Below are positions 1 to 8,820 of a DNA stretch of 64,000 nucleotides, piece after piece. The stretch is from positions 62,001-126,000 of the forward strand of contig CAZDVQ010000005.1 of the NCBI GenBank assembly GCA_964508975.1. The letters run 5' to 3'. Positions within the stretch are counted from its first letter, which is position 1. Every line of letters begins with the position of its first letter. Source of the DNA: CAZDVQ01 sp964508975 (lineage in GTDB: Bacteria; Bacteroidota; Bacteroidia; Chitinophagales; Saprospiraceae). Both the position numbers and the translations under genes were made by a program. The notes beneath the pieces are model-generated. The model saw only the letters and a program-made list of their open reading frames with translations. It was not told the DNA's origin and searched no databases.

Positions 1-371
1 TATTCCAGCATTTGTGCTACAATTAAGAAATGCTGTAGCCAATAAAGCACCGCAAGCAAAACAAAGCTGACGGAAGCCCATAGCAAGAGTTTATACAAGC
101 GTTTGGGCAGTTTAAACAGGAAAAGTACATACACCGCCATGCTCAGCCAGAACAAGCCCAGTGTATTACTAAATTGGTTCACTAATTCAGTAGAGTAGTG
201 CATGTACTGATCCCAGCTTTGACCCATGAGCTTAGGGAGCCAGCCTATGAGTAGCTCGTTTTCAAGTAGTTCATCGACGGGGATAGACCAGTACAAGGCT
301 TGCCAGCCACGGCCTAGAAAAAGGGTGGCACATAAAATTTGAACAAAGCGTATGGACCAGTCGCGGTGCAT
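1..371 (-). CDS. Integral membrane protein, 3' end cut by window edge
   Basis: An open frame starts at an ATG read from 371 down and stays open for 123 codons to the window edge, so the C-terminus is missing. The protein begins MHRDWSIRFVQILC. It has an N-terminal hydrophobic stretch (about residues 7-20), another near 75-92 (LGLFWLSMAVYVLFLFK) and a third near 98-117, so it is a multi-pass membrane protein. The start lies only 8 nt after the stop of the TPR gene, which suggests co-transcription. I do not recognise the family and assign no function. The frame is real by its length, hydrophobicity and tight spacing. Confidence 0.6.
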   Translation of the reverse strand, partial: MHRDWSIRFVQILCATLFLGRGWQALYWSIPVDELLENELLIGWLPKLMGQSWDQYMHYSTELVNQFSNTLGLFWLSMAVYVLFLFKLPKRLYKLLLWASVSFVLLAVLYWLQHFLIVAQMLE

Positions 372-379
372 ATATACGC

Positions 380-2089
380 TTAATCAAACAAGCGTTGCTC
401 GGCTACTTTTTTACCCAGGGTTTCCGACTGTCCGCCGCGGTCCAAGGCCATTTTCCAGTATTTTACGGCATCGGCGTTGAGGTTGAGACGATAGAGTAAA
501 TCGCCGTATTCCTCTAGGATACTGCTATTTTCAGCCCCGCCATATTGTAGGGCTTTATCGTAGTATTTTTTGGCGTCCTTGTAATTGCGTTGCTTGTACA
601 GGGCCTTGCCATAGTTTGCGGCAAAGAGTGGATTGTTGGGCTGGAGGTCGGTCGCTTTTTTGGCCAATTCCGCAGCTTTGGTCAAATCATCAGATTTTGT
701 CAATAGGCCGTAGCTGTATTCGTATAAAACCTCTGCATTGTCGGGCGCTATGGCGATAGCTTTTTCAAACGCCTCGCTGGCTTTGGCACTGTTGCCCAAG
801 CGCGTGTAGGCAGTACCTTGCAAAGCGTGGAAACGGCCTTTCATTGGATTGTTGTTGTTGGACAAGGCAATACCAGTGTTCATGCTGTTGAGGGCATCTT
901 GGGCCTTGCCTTTGCGCACGGCGGCCAAGGCTTCATAGTAATAGCCTAGCGCTTGGTTGGGGTAAAGTTCAATCATCTCGTTGCTTTGCAACTTGAGCTC
1001 GTCAATTTTACCCGAAAGGGCTAAGGAACGTAGGTAATTATCCCAAACATCCAACTTGTTGGGATCCAAGGCTAACGCACGTTTATAGCAATCAGCGGCC
1101 AAGCTAGCACGACTGGTAACCAAATAAAGATCACCTTGAAAAATCAGCGCTTGTGGGTCGTTAGGGTTAGATGATTGCAAGCGCGCGTTGAGTTCCTCGA
1201 GTTTAGCCAGTAGACTAGGGTTATCCGTGTTTTTGAGCTTATCGAGGTATGGGCGTAGGGCTTTTACCTTTTCGGCAGCAGGCCATTCTGGGTTATCAAA
1301 AGAAAGGTGCAGGGCGTTTAGGTAGGCCACATCATCGCCGCGTTGCTGGAAAATCTCAGCCATGTGCAAGTTGGCCCGTGGGTTATTGGGCGATACTTTG
1401 ATCAAGCGCTCGTATACTTCAAGGGCTTTAGCACGTTCGGCATTTTGCTCATAGTGCTTGGCTAAGGTTTCGTAAGCTTCAACGTTATTGGGTTCAACCT
1501 TCAAGAAATTCTCGAGCTCGGCCACTGCTTTTGAGGCTTTATTGGTTTCGGTATAAACCCTGAACTTGCGCACGGTGGTTTCAAAGTTTGGTCCGATACG
1601 AGCCTCCAGCGCGTTGTAGGCCTTGATGGCATTATCGGGTTTGCCCGCGCGGAGGTGCAAGAAAGCCCACTGGTAGTAATTATCTTGAACATCGGGAAAT
1701 TGCTTCACCAAGCTCTCGTGCACGTTGGCGGCATTTTTAAAATCGCCAGCCTTCTCCAACATGGCGCTATAGTGCAAACCATAGTGCATATTCTTCGGGT
1801 CGAGTTCAAAGGCTGTTTTGGCTTTGTCGAGGGCTTGTGTTTGCAAACCACTGGCCAACAATACCGTAGAAAGTTCGTAGTGTGCTGCCGCGTTGGTTGG
1901 GTCTTTGACCAATATCTCGTTGAAGAGGTAGGTCGCTTCCTCGTAGTTCTCGAGGATTTTCTCGCGCATGGCATCAATGAACATTTTTTCCTGCAACACA
2001 TCCTTTTCCTGGGGGCGTTGTGCCAAGAGTGGGCTGCTGGCAGTAGATGCCAGGAAAAATCCTACAATCAATTTATTTTTCAAAGTCAT
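380..2089 (-). CDS. Secreted tetratricopeptide-repeat protein
   Basis: This is a 569-residue protein with an N-terminal signal peptide (hydrophobic IVGFFLASTASSPLLA, likely cleaved near residue 23). It is followed almost entirely by TPR units from about residue 35 to 560, with repeated patterns such as A..Y...L..DP.N..A. TPR proteins are helical scaffolds for protein contacts; after export this one would act in the periplasm or on the outer membrane. No enzymatic domain is visible. A membrane protein gene starts 8 nt downstream, so the two probably form an operon. About 70 nt upstream on the same strand is TACTTTTA, one base off the Bacteroidetes -7 box. The specific role is unknown. Confidence 0.85.
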   Translation of the reverse strand: MTLKNKLIVGFFLASTASSPLLAQRPQEKDVLQEKMFIDAMREKILENYEEATYLFNEILVKDPTNAAAHYELSTVLLASGLQTQALDKAKTAFELDPKNMHYGLHYSAMLEKAGDFKNAANVHESLVKQFPDVQDNYYQWAFLHLRAGKPDNAIKAYNALEARIGPNFETTVRKFRVYTETNKASKAVAELENFLKVEPNNVEAYETLAKHYEQNAERAKALEVYERLIKVSPNNPRANLHMAEIFQQRGDDVAYLNALHLSFDNPEWPAAEKVKALRPYLDKLKNTDNPSLLAKLEELNARLQSSNPNDPQALIFQGDLYLVTSRASLAADCYKRALALDPNKLDVWDNYLRSLALSGKIDELKLQSNEMIELYPNQALGYYYEALAAVRKGKAQDALNSMNTGIALSNNNNPMKGRFHALQGTAYTRLGNSAKASEAFEKAIAIAPDNAEVLYEYSYGLLTKSDDLTKAAELAKKATDLQPNNPLFAANYGKALYKQRNYKDAKKYYDKALQYGGAENSSILEEYGDLLYRLNLNADAVKYWKMALDRGGQSETLGKKVAEQRLFD

Positions 2090-2286
2090 ATGCTTGAGCT
2101 TTATATCGGCTGGTTAATGTGTGGCCTTGATCTTGGGCCAATAAGTACTCCGGTGAGATTACCTATGTAAAAGTAGGTAAAACTACGGAAACGTTGCATG
2201 GGGCAATCCTTGTGCCATATACTTAAAACGAAAAAAATGCTCCAAGGTTAGCTTTGGATTGAGTTGTTGCCTTGATTAGCCTTTAT

Positions 2287-2422
2287 CACGTGTCGTTAGC
2301 GTTGTGAACAGACCAAAGACAGATAGTTTTGTGCAAGCTAAAGATGTCGCAAAGCGGCAATTGGAATCCATACGTTTAAATCTTTGTGTCTGATATCGTT
2401 CACAACTCTACGACACGCGACA
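2287..2422. repeat. Imperfect inverted repeat in intergenic DNA
   Basis: The arm at about 2287-2308 (CGTGTCGTTAGCGTTGTGAAC) is the near reverse complement of about 2398-2420 (GTTCACAACTCTACGACACG). The arms are separated by about 90 bp of A+T-rich sequence without a reading frame. It lies between the TPR gene and the aminopeptidase gene, in a 970-bp gap. It may be a decayed palindromic element; no transposase is near. Confidence 0.4.
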
Positions 2423-2536
2423 GATATTGCGTCTCTACAGAGGGCCATGATTTGCTATTAGCCCCTAAAAACCAAAATCCCCAAAAATTCAAAAACACAT
2501 ACCTAAAATCGTTTATTCAATTAATCATTTCCTCTT

Positions 2537-2642
2537 TTTGGGGCGTTGCGCCGCTACGCGTCGCCGCTGTCCTACGGGGTTCGCTGACGCTCCGTGCTGC
2601 GCACCAGCCGCTACGCGGCTGCCCTCCGGCCAGCTAACGCAA
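2537..2642 (+). repeat. GC-rich structured dispersed element, copy E1
   Basis: This copy starts TTTTTGGGGCGTTGCGCC and ends CAGCTAACGCAAG, matching the family ends (TTGGGCG ... TRRCGCA). Internal hairpins include TTGCGCCGCTACGCGTCG and AGCCGCTACGCGGCT. It sits in the 970-bp gap between the aminopeptidase and TPR genes (2090-3059), of which the rest is A+T-rich with no credible gene. A short frame across it is only a by-product of its composition. Confidence 0.75.
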
Positions 2643-2787
2643 GCTTTTTGTGCTGGCTAGCACCATGCAGCAAGCTGGGCACTGGCAAAGTCTACATCCG
2701 GGCCATATTGCACGGCTAGCCTCCCTTAATTGGTTTAATTATAGGCCAACACCGCTAGGGTAATTTTCAACCCTACTACAAAAAAGT

Positions 2788-2827
2788 AGTGCCTAAAAAC
2801 AACTTAAATAGTTAGTTTTCAGGCACT
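2788..2827. other. Stem-loop
   Basis: A 13-bp stem with one mismatch is formed by AGTGCCTAAAAAC (2788-2800) and GTTTTCAGGCACT (2815-2827), with a 14-nt loop. It lies in the gap downstream of the aminopeptidase gene, with no clear T-run on either side, so a terminator role is uncertain. Confidence 0.4.
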
Positions 2828-2978
2828 AAGTGTTTTGAACCGTCTATTTGCATGCTAAAGAATAGCGCTAAACTTAGCATTTTTTGGGCTAAACGGGCAC
2901 TTATCTTTGCTGCTATTAAGCACTTGTGGTGAACAAGGCTCACTATAGGAGTCTTGAAGTGTGAATGTGGTGAAGCGC

Positions 2979-3010
2979 GCGCCCGGCAATCATAGTGGTT
3001 GACCGGGCGC
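2979..3010 (-). terminator. Hairpin downstream of the aminopeptidase gene
   Basis: The stem GCGCCCGG / CCGGGCGC (2979-2986 with 3003-3010) lies about 50 bp past the stop of the minus-strand aminopeptidase gene. No T-run follows, so it is at best an unusual terminator. Confidence 0.3.
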
Positions 3011-3019
3011 CCACGTTTT

Positions 3020-3058
3020 AGCGTATGTTTAGACTTTAGCTTCCGGCGAAAAACAGCG
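3020..3058 (-). repeat. Half copy of the 51.1-kb palindromic element
   Basis: Positions 3032-3057 are identical over 26 nt to 51143-51168 (core TTCCGGCGAAAAACAGC), and the similarity continues leftwards (GCGTATGTTTAG against GAGTATGTGTGG). The copy lies directly after the aminopeptidase stop codon. The second arm of the palindrome is absent here. Confidence 0.6.
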
Positions 3059-3059
3059 C

Positions 3060-4352
3060 TTAGCGGGCCATCAAGGCCTCGATTTCGTCTACCTCGATTG
3101 GTATGCTGGCCATGAGGTCAACTGGACCATTAGCCGTAATGAGGATATCATTTTCAATGCGGATACCAATACCTTCCTCAGGGATGTAGATACCTGGCTC
3201 GCAAGTAAATACCATGCCTTCGGCAAAGGGTGCCGAGCGCACGCAAAGGTCGTGCACATCCAGGCCCAAGTGGTGCGAGGTGCCGTGCATAAAGTATTTT
3301 TTATAGGCAGGCCAAGCAGGATTTTGGTTTTGAATATCCTCGCGGCTAATCAAACCAAGGCCAACCAGCTCTTCTTGCATCAGCTCGCCAACAGCCTTGT
3401 GGTAATCGTCGAGCACGGTACCAGGCACCAACATTTTGGTAGCGGCCTTCATCACGCGGAGCACCGCGTTGTACACATCGCGTTGGCGTGGGCTAAATTT
3501 ACCGTTCACCGGGATGGTACGGGTAAGGTCGGAAGCGTAATTGGCGTATTCGCAGCCAAAGTCCATGAGCAGCAGGTCGCCGTCGCGGAGTGGCATATTG
3601 TTGTCAATGTAGTGCAACACGCAAGCATTGCCACCACCCGCGATGATGGGCGTATAAGCATGGCCTGTAGCGCCATTGCGGATAAACTCGTGAATAACCT
3701 CAGCCTCTACCTCGTATTCCATCTGGCCGGGGCGTACACTGGCGAGTACACGGCGTAGGGCCTTCTCTGTGATAGAACAAGCAATACGGATAACGTCTAC
3801 CTCGCCGGCGGTTTTGACCATGCGTAAGTTTTTAAGGATTTGCTGGCTGCGTTCAAACTTGTGGGCAGGGTATTTCTCTTGCAGTACCCTGGCGAAGCGT
3901 TCATCGCGGGTAGGCACCTCGATGTTGGCACGGTCGTTCTCGTTTGAATTGAGGTATACGTAGTCGGCCAGCAAAATATTCTCCCGAACCCCAGCTTCAA
4001 GGGTATCGAGCCAGCGCACCTGTTGAATACCCGAGGTTTGGGTACCTTCTTCCTTGGTGTACTTGTGGCCTTCCCACACGGCGATATGCTCGTTGGTTTC
4101 CTTGAGGAACAAGATTTCGGCAAGGTCCTTTCCCTTGGGTGAATCCGGATAAAGGATGAGCACCGACTCTTCCTGGTCGATACCGGTCAGCCAGAAAAAA
4201 TCGGAGTTTTGGCGGAAGGGGAAGCCACAGTCGCCATTACGGGGTTGAATATCGTTCGAGTGGAAAATAGCCACCGAGTTAGGCTTCATGGCCGCGGCAA
4301 AACGCTTGCGGTTTTCCACGAAAATGTTGGGGTTGAGGGCTTGGTATTTCAT
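3060..4352 (-). CDS. pepP: Xaa-Pro aminopeptidase (aminopeptidase P, M24B)
   Basis: This 430-residue enzyme releases an N-terminal amino acid that precedes proline, in the cytoplasm. An N-terminal aminopeptidase-P domain (about 5-140) is followed by the pita-bread metallopeptidase fold. Metal-binding and active-site blocks are visible: LLMDFGCEYANYASDLTRT with both aspartates, HGTSHHLGLDVHD, CEPGIYIPEEGIGIRIE and a final IEVDEIE region. The length is normal for the family. It follows pfkA on the same strand by 25 nt, so the two are probably co-transcribed. The ATG at 4352 gives a natural N-terminus. The half-palindrome at 3020-3058 abuts its stop. Confidence 0.93.
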   Translation of the reverse strand: MKYQALNPNIFVENRKRFAAAMKPNSVAIFHSNDIQPRNGDCGFPFRQNSDFFWLTGIDQEESVLILYPDSPKGKDLAEILFLKETNEHIAVWEGHKYTKEEGTQTSGIQQVRWLDTLEAGVRENILLADYVYLNSNENDRANIEVPTRDERFARVLQEKYPAHKFERSQQILKNLRMVKTAGEVDVIRIACSITEKALRRVLASVRPGQMEYEVEAEVIHEFIRNGATGHAYTPIIAGGGNACVLHYIDNNMPLRDGDLLLMDFGCEYANYASDLTRTIPVNGKFSPRQRDVYNAVLRVMKAATKMLVPGTVLDDYHKAVGELMQEELVGLGLISREDIQNQNPAWPAYKKYFMHGTSHHLGLDVHDLCVRSAPFAEGMVFTCEPGIYIPEEGIGIRIENDILITANGPVDLMASIPIEVDEIEALMAR

Positions 4353-4377
4353 GTGGTGTTTTGTACAGCGTGAACAA

Positions 4378-5352
4378 TTAAATGGCCAGCATTTCGGCGA
4401 GTTGGAGCAGCGATGGCGACACGGTTTGGTGGTGTTTGATGGCCATGTCGAAAGGCGTGAACGAGAGTTCTTTGTGCACCACCCCTACCATAACGCCTAC
4501 TTTGCCATCGCGGAGGGCTTGTACGCAGCCCACGCCAGTTTGGCTGCCCAAGAGGCGGTCCATGCAGGTGGGCGAGCCGCCGCGTTGGATGTGCCCCAGC
4601 ACGGCAACCTTTATTTCGTAGCGGTCGAAGCGAGCCTTGACCTTCTGGGCTATCTCGTAGGCGCCGCCTTCGTCGTCGCCTTCAGCTACCACCACGATGC
4701 TGGCGGTTTTCTTGCGTTGGTAGCTATCGTCAAGCACCTTGACCAGCTGCTCAATGTCGGTGTCAACCTCGGGCACGAGGATGGCCTCGGCGCCGGTGCC
4801 GATACCGGTGCGCAGGGCTATAAAACCAGCGTCGCGACCCATGACCTCCACGAAAAAGAGGCGGTTGTGGGCGTTGGCGGTATCTTTAATTTTATCGATG
4901 GCCTCCATCGCGGTGTTGATGGCGGTATCGTAGCCGATGGTAAAATCGGTGCCGTAAAGGTCGTTGTCGATGGTGCCGGGCGCGCCTACAAAACGCACGT
5001 CGGGGTATTCCTCCATGAAGATTTTTGCACCGGTGAAGGTACCATCGCCACCGATGGCCACAACGCCTTCGATGCCGCGTTTCTGGAGATTTTGGTAGGC
5101 TATTTTACGGCCTTCGGGCGTGCGGAAACGCTCGCTACGGGCGGTTTGAAGGATAGTGCCACCGCGTTGGAGGATATTACCCACATCGCGGGAGTTCATC
5201 TGGTACATATCGTCGTCGATGAGGCCTTCATAGCCACGTTTGATGCCCCAAACCTCCATGCCGTAGAATATGGCGGTGCGCACCACGGCGCGTACGCAGG
5301 CATTCATGCCCGGCGAATCGCCACCTGATGTAAAAACTGCAATTTTATTCAT
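4378..5352 (-). CDS. pfkA: ATP-dependent 6-phosphofructokinase
   Basis: This 324-residue enzyme phosphorylates fructose-6-phosphate to fructose-1,6-bisphosphate, the committing step of glycolysis. Visible motifs are the ATP-binding TSGGDSPGMNA (8-18), GGDGTFTGA (101-109), the catalytic block APGTIDNDLYGTDFTIGYDT (124-143; the proton acceptor is the first Asp of IDND), EVMGRDAG for substrate binding and LGHIQRGGSP. The usual bacterial motif is GGDAPGMNA; Ser replaces Ala here. The length is typical of bacterial PfkA. A TACTTTTG -7-like box lies on the minus strand 5-12 nt upstream of the ATG, which would give a nearly leaderless message or mark a start further in. The downstream neighbour is pepP. 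Confidence 0.96.
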   Translation of the reverse strand: MNKIAVFTSGGDSPGMNACVRAVVRTAIFYGMEVWGIKRGYEGLIDDDMYQMNSRDVGNILQRGGTILQTARSERFRTPEGRKIAYQNLQKRGIEGVVAIGGDGTFTGAKIFMEEYPDVRFVGAPGTIDNDLYGTDFTIGYDTAINTAMEAIDKIKDTANAHNRLFFVEVMGRDAGFIALRTGIGTGAEAILVPEVDTDIEQLVKVLDDSYQRKKTASIVVVAEGDDEGGAYEIAQKVKARFDRYEIKVAVLGHIQRGGSPTCMDRLLGSQTGVGCVQALRDGKVGVMVGVVHKELSFTPFDMAIKHHQTVSPSLLQLAEMLAI

Positions 5353-5356
5353 TACA

Positions 5357-5364
5357 CAAAAGTA
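5357..5364 (-). promoter_or_regulatory. TAnnTTTG -7 box before pfkA
   Basis: TACTTTTG on the minus strand fits the Bacteroidota -7 consensus. It is unusually close to the pfkA ATG, and no TTG lies at the expected -33 distance. Confidence 0.3.
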
Positions 5365-5423
5365 GCAGATTTGCGTGGAGTTGCGGGTTATGGCAAGATT
5401 TTTTTGCTGAAAAAAGCTGTAGA

Positions 5424-5542
5424 GGGTAAAAGGTAAAGATGGATTAAAGTAGTTGAAAATGGGTAAAGATTGCTGAAGATTTGGAAAAGATTGGTAAAAA
5501 TCCCCTTAACCCAAGTTAACCCATTTTTACCCCTTTACCTAT
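5424..5542. repeat. A+T-rich repeat-word region, imperfectly palindromic
   Basis: The words GGTAAAGAT, GGGTAAA and GGTAAAAAT recur on the left, and their complements (TTAACCC, TTTACCCC, TTTACC) recur on the right. The stretch is therefore roughly self-complementary. There is no reading frame. It lies between the divergent genes pfkA and rpoN. Confidence 0.35.
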
Positions 5543-5585
5543 TTTCTGCCCCTACGCGTTATTAACCATTTATACATCCATTGCC

Positions 5586-5608
5586 CTTGTTGGCGTCCCG
5601 CCAACAAG
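5586..5608. other. Perfect 10-bp stem-loop
   Basis: CTTGTTGGCG and CGCCAACAAG flank a 3-nt loop (TCC). A related imperfect hairpin (GTTGG...CCAAC) follows about 45 bp downstream. It lies in the pfkA-rpoN intergenic region. There is no T-run. Confidence 0.5.
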
Positions 5609-5836
5609 CAGTAAAACAGCGCAAATGATGTGCGAACTTGTAAGGCCGTTGGCGGAGTCACCAACAGCGGCAATGCGTGTAAACAAAAGGATGCAAAATC
5701 ATCGAGCGCACAAGTAGGTGCGCCACTACTGAAAAAAATATAAAAAAATTTTGCGCAAATATCAAAAATGATACCAACTTTGTACTATTCAATACGTTTA
5801 ACGTAGAAAGGCATAAGCCGCTACAGCGCCAAAAAC

Positions 5837-5975
5837 TGCGCTAGCTGGGTGGAGGGCGCCCGCGCAGCGGGCGGTGCGCAACGCGCACGGAGCGAACAGC
5901 GAACCCCGGAACACAGCGGCGGCGCACATGCAGGGGCGTATGCCATACGCCCCGCGAAGCGACGCAGCGCCCCAA
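5837..5975 (-). repeat. GC-rich structured dispersed element, copy E2
   Basis: Read on the minus strand it starts TTTTTTTGGGGCGCTGCG and ends CAGCTAGCGCAG. It has a 10-bp stem GGGGCGTATGGCATACGCCC, and the hairpins GTGCGCGTTGCGCAC and GCCCGCTGCGCGGGC. It ends 36 bp before the rpoN start, inside the likely rpoN leader. Confidence 0.75.
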
Positions 5976-6011
5976 AAAAACAACTCTCGTACACCCGTAA
6001 ACTACACGCAT

Positions 6012-7553
6012 ATGCTCAAGCAGAACCAACAGCAGAAAATGCTGCAAAAACTCTCGCCTCAACAAATTCAGCTCATGAAATTGTTGCAGATACCCACGGC
6101 CACGCTGGAGCAACGCATTCAAGAAGAACTGGAGGCCAACCCCGCGCTGGAAGATGCCCGCAACGAGGAGGATATTCCGACCGACGAGAACATGGACACG
6201 CCTGCCGACTCGCCGGAGGAAGGCCCCGATGAAACCTTTGACGAGGAACTGGGCGGCAACGACGATGAAGCTGAAGCTTACGACGACGACATGTCGCTGG
6301 ACGAATACATAGAGGATTACCTCAACGATGAAGACGAGGTGGCCTCGTACAAGCTGCAGGCCAACAATACCAGTCCCGACGACGAGGACAAGCAAGTGCC
6401 CATGGCCGTAGAAACCACCTTCCACGATTACCTGGAATCGCAAATCGGGATGCTTGACCTAGACGAGCGCGAGACGAAAATAGCCCTGCAAATTATCGGT
6501 AGCATTGACGATGACGGCTACCTGCGCCGCGAACCCATCTCGATTACCGACGACCTGGCTTTTAGCCAAAATATCCTCTGCGAGGAAGATGACATCATTA
6601 ACGTGTTGTTTAAAATACACGAGTTCGACCCACCTGGCATTGGCGCCCGCAACCTCCAGGAGTGTTTGATTATACAACTCCGACGCAAGTTGGCCCAGCC
6701 CGATAATACCCACCACGTACACATTGAACTGGCTATCCAACTGCTGGATGAGCATTTTGAGGAGTTTACCAAGAAGCACTTTGATAAGCTGAAACGCCAA
6801 CTGGCTTGCAGTGACGACGACCTAAAAGGTGCGATGGATGAAATTTTGAAGCTGAACCCCAAGCCCGCCAGCGGTTACTCCTCGGGTTCGCGCTCGAAAG
6901 CGCATTACGTGGTGCCTGACTTTATCATTACCAATAGCCTGGGCGACCTAGAATTGACCCTCAACGCCCGTAACGCCCCAGATTTGCGGGTGAACGACCA
7001 GTATAAAAACATGTTGCAGGCCTACGTAGAAAACAACGCAAAAACCAAGTCGGACAAAGAAGCCGTGATGTTTATCAAGCAGAAAATCGACTCGGCCAAG
7101 TGGTTTATCGATGCTATCCGCCAGCGCCAGAACACCATGTTTGAAACCATGTACGCCATTATGCAGTATCAGCGCGAGTTTTTCTTGACTGGCGACGAAA
7201 AGGTTATTAAACCTATGATACTCAAGGACATAGCAGATATTACCAACCTTGACATTTCAACCGTATCGCGGGTAGCCAACAGTAAATATGTACAGACCGA
7301 GTTTGGCACCAAGCGCTTGAAAGACTTCTTCTCGGAGTCGCTCTCTACCGATTCAGGCGAGGAAGTATCGACCTTGGAAGTGAAGAAAATCTTGACCGAG
7401 GTTATAGAAAAAGAAAGCAAGCGCAAGCCTTTGAGCGACGAGAAGCTGAAAGACATTTTGCAGGAGCGTGGCTACAACATAGCACGCCGCACCGTGGCCA
7501 AATACCGCGAGCAGTTAGGCGTACCGGTGGCGAGGTTACGTAAGGAGTTGTAG
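6012..7553 (+). CDS. rpoN: RNA polymerase sigma-54 factor
   Basis: This is sigma-54, which needs AAA+ activators to open promoters with -24/-12 elements. I chose the ATG at 6012 (513 residues) because the protein then starts MLKQNQQQKMLQKLSPQQIQ, the normal glutamine-rich region I. The frame is open further upstream only because the GC-rich element E2 has no stops. A very acidic region II (about 45-110) follows, then the core-binding domain, a helix-turn-helix (ITNLDISTVSRVANSKYVQ) and the RpoN box ARRTVAKYRE at 491-500. The length is normal. No activator gene is nearby. Confidence 0.95.
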   Translation: MLKQNQQQKMLQKLSPQQIQLMKLLQIPTATLEQRIQEELEANPALEDARNEEDIPTDENMDTPADSPEEGPDETFDEELGGNDDEAEAYDDDMSLDEYIEDYLNDEDEVASYKLQANNTSPDDEDKQVPMAVETTFHDYLESQIGMLDLDERETKIALQIIGSIDDDGYLRREPISITDDLAFSQNILCEEDDIINVLFKIHEFDPPGIGARNLQECLIIQLRRKLAQPDNTHHVHIELAIQLLDEHFEEFTKKHFDKLKRQLACSDDDLKGAMDEILKLNPKPASGYSSGSRSKAHYVVPDFIITNSLGDLELTLNARNAPDLRVNDQYKNMLQAYVENNAKTKSDKEAVMFIKQKIDSAKWFIDAIRQRQNTMFETMYAIMQYQREFFLTGDEKVIKPMILKDIADITNLDISTVSRVANSKYVQTEFGTKRLKDFFSESLSTDSGEEVSTLEVKKILTEVIEKESKRKPLSDEKLKDILQERGYNIARRTVAKYREQLGVPVARLRKEL

Positions 7554-7662
7554 GGGCGGAGGGGCGCCTCCCCCCGCCGCTGCGCGTCGACCCCCTCCAC
7601 TGCACAGGCCGCTGCGCGTCCGTTGGTAGCGGGGGGTGGGGCGAGCAAAGCTACCCCAAGTG
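7554..7662. repeat. GC-rich spacer, possible divergent copy (E3)
   Basis: This directly follows the rpoN stop. It is very GC-rich with self-complementary parts (GGGGCGCCTCCCC, CCGCTGCGCGTC) like those of the dispersed element. It lacks the GATTTGGGCG and TRGCGCA ends, so membership is doubtful. Confidence 0.35.
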
Positions 7663-7731
7663 TCATACAAAAATATAAGCAAGCTATTAGAGCTTCAGCG
7701 GCACATAAAACGTGTTTCAGGCGAGTGCGCC

Positions 7732-8742
7732 TTAGCCCTGCATAGGGTCGGCATTCAGGAGTTCCCAGAGTTTGTCTTTCAACTTGAGCAGGCCGAAATT
7801 GGCCACGGAAGAGATAAAGACGTAGGGGATTTCCTTGGGTATTTCGGCGGCGATAAGGTCTTCCAGTTCATCGTCGACCATATCGCTTTTGGTTACCGCG
7901 ATCATGCGCGGTTTATCCAATAGCTCGGGGTTATACATTTTAAGCTCGTTGAGCAGGATATCGTATTCGCGGGGCACGCTAGCGCTATCGGCGGGAATCA
8001 TGAATAGTAGCACCGAGTTGCGCTCGATATGCCTTAAAAACCTGACACCTAAGCCTTTACCCAGGTGAGCACCTTCAATGATACCGGGGATATCGGCCAT
8101 CACGAACGACTTATCGTCGCGGTAACTTACCACGCCGAGGTTAGGCGTAAGCGTAGTGAAGGGGTAATCGGCAATTTCAGGTCGTGCAGCAGATAATACA
8201 GAGAGCAGGGTAGACTTACCCGCGTTGGGAAAGCCCACGAGGCCGACGTCGGCGAGGAGTTTAAGTTCTAGAATTTTCCAAACTTCGAGTGCGGGGCCGT
8301 GTGGTGAGGCGTGGCGGGGTGTTTGGTTGGTCGGCGATTTAAAGTAAGCGTTTCCTTTACCGCCTTGGCCGCCAGGCACGAGGATAAACTCTTGGCCGTG
8401 CTCGGTAATTTCGCAATCAATTTTACCTGTTTCCACGTCACGGGCCACGGTACCAAGGGGTACGTCAAGGATAACGTCCTTGCCGTTGGCGCCGGCTTTA
8501 TTTTGTTCCATACCGCCTTGGCCATCGCTACCAAGCACGTGTTTGCGGTATTTAAGGTGTAGGAGTGTCCAGAATTGGCTATTACCACGGATGATGATAT
8601 GGCCACCACGGCCACCATCGCCGCCATCGGGGCCACCGGCCATGGTTGTTTTGTCGCGCAGGAAGTGTATAGAACCGGGGCCGCCAGAACCAGAGCGGCA
8701 GCAAATTTTAACGTAATCTACAAAGTTGGGGCTATCAGCCAT
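7732..8742 (-). CDS. obgE: Obg-family GTPase
   Basis: This 336-residue GTPase is associated with large ribosomal subunit assembly and stress control. The glycine-rich Obg fold occupies 1-160 (GSGGPGS, GGPDGGDGGRGG, PGGQGGKGN). The G domain follows, with G1 GFPNAGKS (170-177), the G2 region YPFTTLTPN, G3 DIPG (217-220), the conserved LGKGLGVRFLRHIER, G4 TKSD (284-287) and G5 near ISS. The C-terminal OCT domain is absent, as is common in Bacteroidota Obg. It converges with rpoN; the 178-bp gap holds the GC-rich spacer. Confidence 0.95.
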   Translation of the reverse strand: MADSPNFVDYVKICCRSGSGGPGSIHFLRDKTTMAGGPDGGDGGRGGHIIIRGNSQFWTLLHLKYRKHVLGSDGQGGMEQNKAGANGKDVILDVPLGTVARDVETGKIDCEITEHGQEFILVPGGQGGKGNAYFKSPTNQTPRHASPHGPALEVWKILELKLLADVGLVGFPNAGKSTLLSVLSAARPEIADYPFTTLTPNLGVVSYRDDKSFVMADIPGIIEGAHLGKGLGVRFLRHIERNSVLLFMIPADSASVPREYDILLNELKMYNPELLDKPRMIAVTKSDMVDDELEDLIAAEIPKEIPYVFISSVANFGLLKLKDKLWELLNADPMQG

Positions 8743-8820
8743 AGGGTAAAAAAATTTGAGCAGCTCAGGTTATGCAAAGCAGCCAGGAAGTACGCTTTAA
8801 GGATTAAATGTTGGGGCGAT

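Noticed and set aside
1655..2170. Plus-strand frame opposite the TPR gene
   Set aside because: Antisense shadow of a clear signal-peptide TPR protein; no recognisable domain.
2386..2637. Short reading frame across E1
   Set aside because: It arises from stop-poor GC-rich element DNA; there is no homology and the sequence is arginine/leucine-rich junk. Similar frames across E2, E6, E7, E12 and E15 were dropped for the same reason.
4288..5328. Long plus-strand frame opposite pfkA
   Set aside because: pfkA on the minus strand has all catalytic motifs; the long antisense frame reflects GC-rich third positions.
5874..6011. N-terminal extension of rpoN
   Set aside because: The extra 46 codons lie in element E2; sigma-54 homology starts at MLKQNQQQ (6012).
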